From Gracilimonas sediminicola (GTDB lineage Bacteria > Bacteroidota > Rhodothermia > Balneolales > Balneolaceae), in the NCBI RefSeq assembly GCF_024320785.1, contig NZ_JANDBC010000001.1, forward strand, positions 62,001 through 126,000: a stretch of 64,000 nt of DNA, in the 5' to 3' direction. Position 1 is the stretch's first letter. The number at the start of each line of letters is the position of its first letter. A program made the position numbers and the translations under genes. Under the pieces are notes generated by a model that did no database searches, was not told where the DNA came from, and was given only the letters and a program-made list of their open reading frames with translations. Shown here in pieces: positions 25,877 to 34,300 of the stretch.

Positions 25877-26752
25877 TTATTGGCTGTTAAGCTCTCTGTC
25901 AAAGGTATCATAATCGTAACCTTCAGCTTTACTCATTTCCTGGGCAGCCAGGGTAAGCAGAATTCCATAGATCACTTTAGAACTTATATCAGCGACGGTA
26001 TAAGTAATATGACGTGCAACCACCGCCGTTTCACTTAGTGCCGGCTCCAGACCAAAGCTGAACAGATATGGCATAAGGTACGCGCCGGGATACAGGAACC
26101 AGGAAAACAAGAAAAGCTTCCAGATGGTGCCTAAATATCCCTTGGCTTTTTCGGGTATTCCTTCCTGTCCCTCTTTAATTACTTTGTTCATCAGGTATAG
26201 AATATGGATGAAAAAGACGGTGGATATAAATCCCCAGATAAAGAATACGACAGGGTTTGAAACTTCATAAAACTGGCCAATGTACCCGGTAATAATCATA
26301 CCGGCTCCGGAAAACCAGAAGCCATTTCGAATAAAACTGAAACTGCTTGTTGTCAAAGTGACTACAAACAGAATCTGGAACAGAAGCATTGGCACATCAA
26401 TCAGCCAGTTTAAATACCGGTAGCCGTTATTAAAAAGATCGGCTCCGGGGGCCAATACATATCGCGCAGTGTCAGCATTGTATATTAAGGCGGTGGTCCA
26501 GTTTTGTTGCTGCACGTAAAGCAGTAGAAAAGCAGAAACCATCACTACAACGGAAAGTACCGATGAAATACGGAATTTTGCTTTTACCGTCTTCAAAGTA
26601 AGGACAAAATAAAGAAGACCGGCCAGCATTACGGCATAACCCAGAGTTAAAACATGGGCCGACATCTGATAAGCCATCTCTGAAAACCCAGACTCCAGAG
26701 CCACATAGTTTTCGAAGGTAGAATTACCCAACACGCTAATTAAATCATTCAT
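25877..26752 (-). CDS. Light-driven sodium-pump rhodopsin (NDQ type, KR2-like)
   Basis: 291 aa with seven membrane helices. Helix C contains RYLNWLIDVPMLLFQ with Asn115, Asp119 and Gln126. This NDQ set is the known signature of sodium-pump rhodopsins, replacing the DTE of proton pumps. Retinal-binding Lys259 sits in DISSKVIYG, with Asp255 four residues before. Much of the protein matches KR2 of Krokinobacter from memory, including GYIGQFYEVSN and LYPGAYLMPYL. It probably pumps Na+ outward in light, and H+ when Na+ is absent as KR2 does. The blh gene is convergent, so both genes are probably functional partners. Confidence 0.95.
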   Translation of the reverse strand: MNDLISVLGNSTFENYVALESGFSEMAYQMSAHVLTLGYAVMLAGLLYFVLTLKTVKAKFRISSVLSVVVMVSAFLLLYVQQQNWTTALIYNADTARYVLAPGADLFNNGYRYLNWLIDVPMLLFQILFVVTLTTSSFSFIRNGFWFSGAGMIITGYIGQFYEVSNPVVFFIWGFISTVFFIHILYLMNKVIKEGQEGIPEKAKGYLGTIWKLFLFSWFLYPGAYLMPYLFSFGLEPALSETAVVARHITYTVADISSKVIYGILLTLAAQEMSKAEGYDYDTFDRELNSQ

Positions 26753-26872
26753 GGTTAATAGATTTGGTTGTGGTTTAATTTAAGCCCGGCCACAAACCAT
26801 GATGATTATCCCATGGGGGTAATCTTAATCTGCAGCTCAAGCACATCTCATTTGATAAATAGTTACCAACAC

Positions 26873-26896
26873 AACTTTCAGTTTAATTTGAAAGTT
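26873..26896. promoter_or_regulatory. Inverted repeat in the rhodopsin / small-gene divergent spacer
   Basis: AACTTTCA (26873-26880) pairs with TGAAAGTT (26889-26896) with an 8-base gap. The spacer drives the rhodopsin gene leftward and the two small membrane-protein genes rightward, so this may be a regulator site for both. No regulator gene lies next to it. Confidence 0.35.
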
Positions 26897-26966
26897 CCAA
26901 ATTCGCTTATCGGAATGATTGAAAAAGCATATGCATTTGAAGGATGAACATTAACCAATATTCATT

Positions 26967-27140
26967 ATGAAATTATCTGATGTTTTTATCCTGGGTTCAG
27001 CATTTCTATCGATGCTGCTATCCATTTATTTATGGTTTACCACTAACCCTGAAGCGGGAATTTTTGTAGGTATCTGGGTCCCTTCTCTCTTAGGCTTCGG
27101 AATTTATATCAAGAATATATACAGGAGTCCCAATGAGTAA
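26967..27140 (+). CDS. Small two-helix membrane protein next to the rhodopsin gene
   Basis: 57 aa, starting MKLSDVFILGSAFLSMLLSI. Two hydrophobic segments (about 5-24 and 32-50) are separated by a short loop, giving a hairpin membrane protein. It is read in the opposite direction to the rhodopsin gene from a shared 214-bp spacer. Its stop codon overlaps the next start (ATGAGTAA), so the pair is translated together. Being short it is easily missed. No function known; association with rhodopsin is only by position. Confidence 0.6.
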   Translation: MKLSDVFILGSAFLSMLLSIYLWFTTNPEAGIFVGIWVPSLLGFGIYIKNIYRSPNE

Positions 27141-27285
27141 TACAGTTATACTATTTTGCGGAATTTTTACGACCGTCTTATTTCTGATTGGCTATGGATT
27201 GACAATCAAGGAAATGAGGGAGCTGGAAGATGAGCGCATAACAAATTCATTCCCCGAGGAAAGTAATGCTGAGATCAAAAAATGA
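27133..27285 (+). CDS. Small single-helix membrane protein
   Basis: 50 aa, starting MSNTVILFCGIFTTVLFLIG. One N-terminal hydrophobic helix (about 4-24) is followed by a charged cytosolic tail (MRELEDERITNSFPEE). It overlaps the previous gene by 8 bases, the usual spacing of a coupled pair. Its stop codon falls inside a hairpin at 27265-27295. Function unknown. Confidence 0.55.
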   Translation: MSNTVILFCGIFTTVLFLIGYGLTIKEMRELEDERITNSFPEESNAEIKK

Positions 27286-27295
27286 TCCCAGCATT
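27265..27295 (+). terminator. Hairpin overlapping the stop codon of the small-gene pair
   Basis: AATGCTG-A-GATC at 27265-27276 and GATC-C-CAGCATT at 27284-27295 form a 12-bp stem with one A/C bulge-type mismatch and a loop of AAAAAAT that includes part of the stop codon. No T-run follows on the + strand, so it may be a processing or stability element rather than an intrinsic terminator. Confidence 0.4.
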
Positions 27296-27314
27296 TCAAA
27301 CTGTCTGAGGAAGC

Positions 27315-27788
27315 TTATTTAACTTCAGCTTCAGCAAGTTCGTGTAGCCTTTTCCATTCTTCTTCCCGGACCGGGGTAATAGAATGCCGTGCCAGGCGGA
27401 ATAACTCCATATCTTGTAGCACAGGGTCTTCTTTAAGCTGATCCCGGGTTACTTCTTTATCAAATTTCTGTACAAACTTGACGTCAACCAGCTGCCAGCG
27501 GGGTTCGCTTTCGGTACTCTTTTCATCAAAGTATTTAGAATTGGGATCGAATTGAAGGGGATCGGGATGCGATTCTTTCGACACTTCCATCGTTCCCACA
27601 ATTACCGGTGTTGAGATATTGGAGTGATAAAAGAGAACGCCATCTCCTTTCTTCATGTCATCTCGCATATAATTCCGGGCTGCATAATTTCTTACACCCG
27701 TCCATTCGGTCTCCCCATCTTTCTTCAGGTCATCAATGCTGTAATCATCCGGTTCTGATTTCATTAACCAATAGTTTCTATCGCTCAT
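27315..27788 (-). CDS. EVE-domain protein (thymocyte nuclear protein-like)
   Basis: 157 aa. The single EVE/PUA-like domain is seen from YWLMKSEPDDYSIDDLKK at the N-terminus through GVRNYAARNYMRDDMKKGDG and LFYHSNI near 34-60, to the C-terminal LARHSITPV. EVE domains bind modified cytosine bases in DNA or RNA, and members often sit in core genomes of FCB bacteria. The ligand here is not known. It is a single cytosolic protein. Confidence 0.9.
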   Translation of the reverse strand: MSDRNYWLMKSEPDDYSIDDLKKDGETEWTGVRNYAARNYMRDDMKKGDGVLFYHSNISTPVIVGTMEVSKESHPDPLQFDPNSKYFDEKSTESEPRWQLVDVKFVQKFDKEVTRDQLKEDPVLQDMELFRLARHSITPVREEEWKRLHELAEAEVK

Positions 27789-27816
27789 TTTATTCGCTTT
27801 AGAATTAAGAATTATA

Positions 27817-27867
27817 AATTAAAAATTTAAAATTGAACAGATCTGTGCCAATTTTAAATTTTTAATT
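27817..27867. repeat. 19-bp perfect inverted repeat, AT-rich
   Basis: AATTAAAAATTTAAAATTG (27817-27835) is followed after 13 bases by its exact reverse complement at 27849-27867. The loop contains AGATCT. It lies between the rfbB stop (27870) and the EVE gene. It may terminate rfbB leftward (with T-rich right arm on the - strand) or be a mobile palindromic repeat. Confidence 0.6.
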
Positions 27868-27869
27868 AT

Positions 27870-28877
27870 TCATTTTGAATTATACTTCTCCACATACCAC
27901 AAAATTGTCTGGCGGAGCATTCCGTCAAAATCCTGGGAAGGTTCCCAGCCCAGTTCGTTTTTGATTTTTGAAGCATCAATGGCGTAGCGGAAGTCGTGCC
28001 CCAGGCGGTCGGTTACAAAGGTGATCAGGTTTTTATAGTCTCCATCCGGTCCGTTTCCGACCTCCTCATTCAGGATGTCACAAATTTTACGAACCAGGTC
28101 GATGTTTTTCCATTCATTATTCCCGCCGATGGTGTAGGTTTCTCCTGCTTTTCCTTTGTTGAACGCTACATCCAGGGCATCGCAGTGATTATGCACAAAC
28201 AGCCAGTCCCGAACGTTCTCCCCTTTTCCGTACACGGGTATTTTTTCATGGTTGATGGCACTTCGGATAACGACGGGGATCAGTTTTTCATCATGTTGAT
28301 GAGGCCCGTAATTATTGGAGCAATTGGTGGTCACCACATTCATACCATAAGTATGATAATAGGCGCGGACGATCATATCGCTTCCGGCTTTGGAAGCAGA
28401 ATAAGGCGAATTGGGAGCGTAAGGAGTTTCCTCAGTGAAAAAACCGTCTTCATCTTCCAGCTCCCCGTACACTTCATCGGTAGATACGTGCAGAAAACGA
28501 TTGTTCTTCCACTCCTCTTCATCATCTTTCCAAAGCAGCCGGCATTCTTCAAGTATGTTGAAGGTGCCTACGATATTGGACTGAATAAAAGGCTCGGGGC
28601 CCTGGATGGAATTATCCACATGCGATTCGGCTGCCAGGTGGAAAACACCCTGAGGCTTAAATGTCTGAACTATATCATGAACCTCATTCCGGTTCACCAA
28701 ATCCACTTTCTTAAAGTAGTACCTGCCCGAATCTTTAAGCGACTTCAGGTAGGATTGATCGGAAGCATAGGTCAGCTTATCCAGATTATAAATTTCCCAG
28801 TCGGGGTGGTCTTCGGTAAGTCGTAAAATCAGGTTCGAACCGATAAAACCGGCTCCTCCCGTTACAATTATGCGCAT
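27870..28877 (-). CDS. rfbB: dTDP-glucose 4,6-dehydratase
   Basis: 335 aa from the ATG at 28877 (MRIIVTGGAGFIGSN); the longer open frame overlaps rfbC and is not coding. It converts dTDP-glucose to dTDP-4-keto-6-deoxyglucose. The NAD-binding GGAGFIG is at residues 7-13, with HLAAESHVDNS near 80, STDEVYGE near 130 and the catalytic YSASKAG near 158. It is the last gene of the leftward operon rfbA-D-C-B and lies one base after rfbC. It supplies L-rhamnose for O-antigen. Confidence 0.95.
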   Translation of the reverse strand: MRIIVTGGAGFIGSNLILRLTEDHPDWEIYNLDKLTYASDQSYLKSLKDSGRYYFKKVDLVNRNEVHDIVQTFKPQGVFHLAAESHVDNSIQGPEPFIQSNIVGTFNILEECRLLWKDDEEEWKNNRFLHVSTDEVYGELEDEDGFFTEETPYAPNSPYSASKAGSDMIVRAYYHTYGMNVVTTNCSNNYGPHQHDEKLIPVVIRSAINHEKIPVYGKGENVRDWLFVHNHCDALDVAFNKGKAGETYTIGGNNEWKNIDLVRKICDILNEEVGNGPDGDYKNLITFVTDRLGHDFRYAIDASKIKNELGWEPSQDFDGMLRQTILWYVEKYNSK

Positions 28878-28878
28878 A

Positions 28879-29424
28879 TCAGAATAGGTCTTCTTCTTTG
28901 AGTGATGAAAACAGAGGCAGCGTACGGTCTTTCTCGGAAAGTATCGGACGGGAAACATCCCAGTGCACCCGAATCAGCGGATCGTCCCAACGGACTCCCC
29001 GCTCTCCCTCTGCGTTGTAATAGTCGGAGCACTTGTAAGCTACAATAGCTTCGTCGGATAGCACTGAAAAACCATGGGCAAATCCTTTCGGTATAAACAG
29101 CATGCGTTTGCTCACATCGCTGAGCTTGAATGCCACATAATTACCAAAGGAGGGTGAATCCTGACGAAGATCCACAGCCACATCCAGGATAGATCCCTTC
29201 AGGCACTGCACCAGTTTATCTTGCGGATTCTGGATTTGATAGTGTAACCCTCGAACGGTGTTTTTATAGGATTTTGAGACATTATCCTGTACAAAATCTA
29301 CATCGATACCGGCTTTTTTGAGCTCCGATTTCCGGTATGCTTCAAAAAAATACCCCCGGTCGTCTTCAAAAACCTGAGGCTCTATAATCTTTACAGCAGG
29401 AATGCGAGTTTCTGAAATCTTCAT
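28879..29424 (-). CDS. rfbC: dTDP-4-dehydrorhamnose 3,5-epimerase
   Basis: 181 aa from the ATG at 29424 (MKISETRIPAVKIIEPQVFE), which overlaps the rfbD stop as ATGA. The open frame upstream of this ATG lies in rfbD. It is a cupin-fold enzyme of dTDP-L-rhamnose synthesis. The substrate-binding segment DDRGYFFEAYRKSEL lies near 20-34, the catalytic His is in RGLHYQ near 60, and GFAHGF near 116 holds another conserved His. Cytosolic. It is the third gene of rfbA-D-C-B, and the order is well conserved in the phylum. Confidence 0.95.
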   Translation of the reverse strand: MKISETRIPAVKIIEPQVFEDDRGYFFEAYRKSELKKAGIDVDFVQDNVSKSYKNTVRGLHYQIQNPQDKLVQCLKGSILDVAVDLRQDSPSFGNYVAFKLSDVSKRMLFIPKGFAHGFSVLSDEAIVAYKCSDYYNAEGERGVRWDDPLIRVHWDVSRPILSEKDRTLPLFSSLKEEDLF

Positions 29425-30284
29425 ACTTTGAGTTCGGCCAACATTAGTTTTAGTCCTTCTTCCCATTCAATCAGGGAAACGCCCGAGATGTTAGTAATTT
29501 TTTCTGTACTTAACAGGGAAAATGCCGGACGTTTTGCCTTGGTCGGGAATTCAGAACTATCCACCGGTTCAAGGTTGATACGCACTCCCGCCTGTTTAAA
29601 AATTTCTGAAGCAAAGTCGTACCAGGTTATTTTTCCGGTGGATGTCAGATGAAAAATCCCTGTTTCCTTTTGATCGATAAGCTCCCAGCTGTTCTCCACC
29701 ACATTTTTGGTGAAGCTCGGGCAGCCAAACTGATCATTCACCACCTTCAGTTCGTCACGATCTTCTGCAAGCTTGAGCATCGTTTTCACAAAGTTGCTGC
29801 CATATTTGCCACACAACCACGAAACCCGTATCAGCAGAAAGTCACAGCCACTTTCCCGGATAGCTTTCTCTCCGGCCAACTTTGATTCGCCGTATGCATT
29901 AACCGGGTTTGTGGGGTGATCTTCAGTATAGCCGTGGGGAAGCTCTTGCATGTCTTCTTCCGTTCCGGGAAATACATAATCCGTTGAGAAGTGAACGAGC
30001 TTAATATTCTTATTAGCACAATAATCAGCCAAATTCCTGACTGCCTCCCCGTTTACCTGATGGGCTTTTTCCGGCTCAGCCTCAGCCTGATCTACCTTGG
30101 TATATGCTGCGCAGTTTATAATCAAATCCGGACGAAGGTTACTCAGCACGCGGTTGGTATCATCGTGATCGGTGATATCCAGGTCGGCAGAAGGCAAAGA
30201 GATAAATTCAACTTCTTTGCGGTTCAGGTAGCCTACCCATTCCCGTCCAAGCTGACCGCTTCCGCCCGTAATTAAAATCCGCAT
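29421..30284 (-). CDS. rfbD: dTDP-4-dehydrorhamnose reductase
   Basis: 287 aa. It uses NAD(P)H to reduce dTDP-4-keto-L-rhamnose, the last step of dTDP-L-rhamnose synthesis. Short-chain dehydrogenase motifs are present: GGSGQLG at residues 7-13, STDYVFPG near 103 and the catalytic YGESKLAGE near 130-138. It starts two bases after rfbA and overlaps rfbC by four bases. Cytosolic. Confidence 0.95.
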   Translation of the reverse strand: MRILITGGSGQLGREWVGYLNRKEVEFISLPSADLDITDHDDTNRVLSNLRPDLIINCAAYTKVDQAEAEPEKAHQVNGEAVRNLADYCANKNIKLVHFSTDYVFPGTEEDMQELPHGYTEDHPTNPVNAYGESKLAGEKAIRESGCDFLLIRVSWLCGKYGSNFVKTMLKLAEDRDELKVVNDQFGCPSFTKNVVENSWELIDQKETGIFHLTSTGKITWYDFASEIFKQAGVRINLEPVDSSEFPTKAKRPAFSLLSTEKITNISGVSLIEWEEGLKLMLAELKV

Positions 30285-30286
30285 GG

Positions 30287-30988
30287 TTATCCCCTTACCA
30301 ATTCATTCGCAATCCGGTACGATTCGGGGGTGCCGGCATCGGTCCACCACCCCTCCATTACCGAATTTTTCATTTCGCCTTTTTGGATGTAGAAGTTGTT
30401 TACATCAGTAATTTCCAGTTCCCCTCTTCCCGAAGGCTCCAGGTTTTGAATACAATCAAACACTTTTGAATCATAAAAATACACACCGGTTACTGCATAA
30501 TTTGATTTGGGCACTTCCGGCTTCTCTTCAATGGATAGCACTTCTTCTCCATCCAGTTCAGCCACTCCATATCGCTTGGGGTCGGGCACTTCCTTGATGA
30601 GGATTTGTGCGCCGGTGCCATCGTAATTATCTACGGCTTTTTGGAGTGAACTTTCGAAAATATTATCTCCCAAAATGACCACCACCGGTTCGTCACCTGC
30701 AAAATTCTCTGCCAGACCCAGTGCCTGTGCAATCCCACCGGCTTCATCCTGCACTTTGTAGGTAAACCGGCAGCCAAAATCTTTCCCGGAGCCGAGTAAG
30801 TTTACCACATCTCCCATGTGCTCGGTGCCCGTCACAATCAAAATTTCCTCAATCCCCACCTGGGTAAGTTTTTCGATTGGATGATAAATCATGGGTTTGT
30901 CACCAATCGGAAGCAGGTGTTTGTTCGTAACCTTAGTTAAAGGGTAAAGCCGTGATCCGGTTCCGCCAGCGAGAATAATTCCTTTCAT
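30287..30988 (-). CDS. rfbA: Glucose-1-phosphate thymidylyltransferase, short form
   Basis: 233 aa from the ATG at 30988 (MKGIILAGGTGSRLYPLTK). It condenses glucose-1-phosphate and dTTP. The nucleotide-binding GGTGSRLYP is near 8-16, and GDNIFE near 108 and DAGTPESY near 221 hold the metal and sugar contacts. Typical RfbA/RmlA proteins are about 290 aa; this one lacks the C-terminal segment that forms the allosteric dTDP-rhamnose site, so feedback control may differ. It is the first gene of the operon. Confidence 0.9.
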   Translation of the reverse strand: MKGIILAGGTGSRLYPLTKVTNKHLLPIGDKPMIYHPIEKLTQVGIEEILIVTGTEHMGDVVNLLGSGKDFGCRFTYKVQDEAGGIAQALGLAENFAGDEPVVVILGDNIFESSLQKAVDNYDGTGAQILIKEVPDPKRYGVAELDGEEVLSIEEKPEVPKSNYAVTGVYFYDSKVFDCIQNLEPSGRGELEITDVNNFYIQKGEMKNSVMEGWWTDAGTPESYRIANELVRG

Positions 30989-31342
30989 AGATAACGTTGG
31001 TTCAATTTTACCCAAAATAAGAAAAGTTAATTTACATCTGCATAATCATTATTAGAGTCTGTTAATTAACGAGAATTAACTGCTCAAGAACTTAACGAAA
31101 GGTTATTTTTTGACGGTAATTTAACAGGTAAGAGCTCAGTTAGATCAGTGTTATTTTCAACTTTAAAATCACTATCGTAACTGAGACCTTATCAGCAATC
31201 TAACTAACTTTCTTCTTCGTATTTCTTTCTTACTAAGGTCTTTGCAAATATTCATTTTACAGGTTTAAGCTGTATATTTTTGAGGCAATGATAGATAGGT
31301 TTCTTCAGCTTTCGTAAATGTTCGTTATCTGTAGCACAAGCT
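30989..31342. other. Divergent spacer between rfbA and the first giant gene
   Basis: 354 bp with no credible gene. AGACCTTA (31184-31191) and TAAGGTCT (31234-31241) form an inverted repeat. Upstream of the giant gene there is a TATATTTTTG stretch near 31273-31282, close to the FCB -7 box TAnnTTTG. The region should hold promoters for the leftward rfb operon and the rightward surface block. Confidence 0.5.
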
Positions 31343-34300
31343 ATGAAAACAATTAAAGCATTTTTATTTCCGTTGCTTTTAGTTTTAGTCTTCGGAGCAC
31401 TGGAGAATCTAAAAGCACAAACCATTACTCCCGCTACCGGAGGAACGGGTATTTCTGCAGATAATTTTGCATCGGGTACCTGGACTACTCTCTCAGGACC
31501 GGTGATTCAGGAAACAGCTCCGGGCCAACTTCAGGCAGGTAATATTAGGTTTCAGGCACCTTCCGGTTTTGTTTGGGATACTGGTGGTACAGCCCCAACC
31601 GTTACCGTAACTCAACCCAAAGGGAACAGAATAACGGTTACTTTAAGCAGCAGAACCAGTTCTGAAATTATTTTTCAGTTAACCGGAAACAGTGGCGGTT
31701 CCCCTCCTAACAATCCTCACCGCCTTGAATTTAGCAATTTCAGAATTAGACCGGCTCAGGGAACACCTTTGTCTTCCGGACAAATACAGAATGCAGGCAG
31801 TGCTGCCCCCGGAGGAACCGCAAACTATGGAAGTATTTCGATGGTGGCCGGTGCTGATAACAAGATTCGGGTTGAAACTGCACCCAACTCAGGAGGAACT
31901 GTAGTCAGCGCTCAGAATGTGGAAGCGGGTTCATCAATAACGGTCTATTCCAATGTCAGAGACCAATTCAATAACTTTAAGAGAAATCAAAGTTCTACCT
32001 GGTCACTCCAGAATATTACCGGAGGAATAGTTTCCGGAGATTTATCAGCATCGGGCACCAGTGCCACTTTTACAGGTAATCTGGTTGGTTCAGCTAATAT
32101 ACAGGCTACTTCCGGGGGACTCACCGTAACTCAATCCGGTACCATTTCTGTTATCCCATCCGATGCTACCACTCTGGCCATAACCACTCAGCCATTCTCG
32201 ACAGCTACAGCCGGACAAGCTTTTTCTACCCAACCGGTCATCGAAATTCAGGATGACTATACCAATGTGGTAAACAGTGATAACTTTACCCAGGTTTCGG
32301 TTATCAGAGGTTCTGGTGCGGGGGATTTGCAGGGAACTACGACCGTGACAGCAAGTAGCGGTGTGGCTACATTTTCGGGTTTAAATCATCAGGTGGCAAA
32401 TTCTATTGACCTTGATTTTTCAGCTCCCGGATTTACTACCGTCACTTCAAACTCTATTGCGGTAAATCCAGCAGCTGCAGATAGTCTGATTTTTACCGTT
32501 CAGCCATCAAATGCGAACAGGAACACGAATATGAGTCCGCCTGTTGAAGTGCAGATTGTGGATGAGTTTAACAATAATGTTTCTCAATCCGGCACGGGTA
32601 TTACCTTATCCATTAATAGTGGTACCGGAAACATCAGTGGAAATACAGCCAATACAGACGCAAGTGGTACTGCTACATTTAGCTCTTTATCCTTTAACCA
32701 AACCGGTAATAAAACCATCATTGCCACAGCTACGGGCCTGGATACCTCTGAAGCAAGCAACACCTTTACCATTGCCAATGCAGGCTCTTTAGCCGGCTTC
32801 GAGGTTGAAATAACAGGAACAGGCGCAATTGGGACTCAAACAGCAGGTACTCCTTTTGATATCAGAATTGAAGCTGTGGACGGAGTTGGTGCTCTTCTCG
32901 ATGGCAACATGGGGAGGGATAATTTCACTGGCAATGTAGATCTGACAACAACAAGTACCTTCTCGGGTACTACTACGACGGTAAGTGTGGGACCTTTTGT
33001 TAACGGAGTATATGATCCACATAACGTGGAATTAATTACAGCCGGTGACAATATTACCATAACGGCGACCAATAGTGCCGGAAGTGAATCAGGTAGCAGC
33101 AATACCTTTACGGTAAACCCGGCGGCAGCTAATGCAGATAGCTCTCTTATTTCCATTAGTCAGGATACCCTGATTGCGGACGGGTCAAGTCAGTCTGATA
33201 TTCTCGTTCAGCTGAGAGATGAGTTTGGTAACAATTTAATTTCAGGTGGGGATAATGTCGTCATATCCCGAACAGGTACAGGCATCCTTTCCTCCACTTC
33301 AGATAACTCCGACGGAACGTATTCTGCTACAATAACGGCACCCAATAATGTCGGGAGTGCCACGATCAGCGCAACCGTTAACTCTACTTCTATTACAAGT
33401 GGAGACCCGGACATTACTTACACTTTTGATGAACTGTACACATTTTTAGTTGAGGCTTCCGGAGGTGGTTCCGTTGGCACTCAAACTGCCGGCACTTCCT
33501 TTGATCTCAGAATAACTGCTCAGGATGCCTTCAATAATACCGTTACTACATTTACAGGTACCGTTCAGATAACTTCAACCGGTACTCTTTCATCCGGTGG
33601 AGGCACCAGTGCCTCATTTACTTCAGGGGTTCTGAATACCCATTCCGTAACGCTGACCTCGGTTGGCTCCACAACAATTTCTGCACGACAAACGGCGTCA
33701 ACTGAAACCGGTACAAGTAATAGCTTTACCGTAAACCCCGGGCCTGCCGATGAAACCACTTCGACCATCACATCCGCACAAAGCTTTCTGCAAAATGATG
33801 GAGCAGATCAAACCCAAATTACGGTACAATTAAAAGATGAGTTTGGTAATAACTTAACCACCGGAGGCAATACGGTTAATTTATCTGTAACCGGTTCCTC
33901 AACGCTAAGTGCTGTAACTGACAATTCAAACGGGACATATACCTCTACTCTTACGGCTGGTACTACTTCTGAAACTGCAACTATTACCGGTACGGTTGAT
34001 GCCCAAAGCATCACAGATGATGCTACCGTAACCATAACCCAGTTTAATGTTTGGGACGGTTCGGGCGGAGGGAATCCTGCTGGTCGATCTGATTGGGGAA
34101 ATCCAGACAATTGGAGCCTGGGAAGCATTCCTACAACCGGTCAGGTTGTTCTCATTGAAAGTGGGTGGACATATTACCCAATTATTAGCGGACAAGACCC
34201 GACCGTAGATTTTATCAATATTGAAAGTGGAGGAACACTCACCCTCTCAGGTAGAATACTGACAATTAATAATGAAATTTCGGGAAATGGAAGTTTTTCC

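Noticed and set aside
27996-28826. 276-aa + strand open frame opposite rfbB
   Set aside because: It is the reverse-frame shadow of a well-supported gene with catalytic motifs on the other strand.
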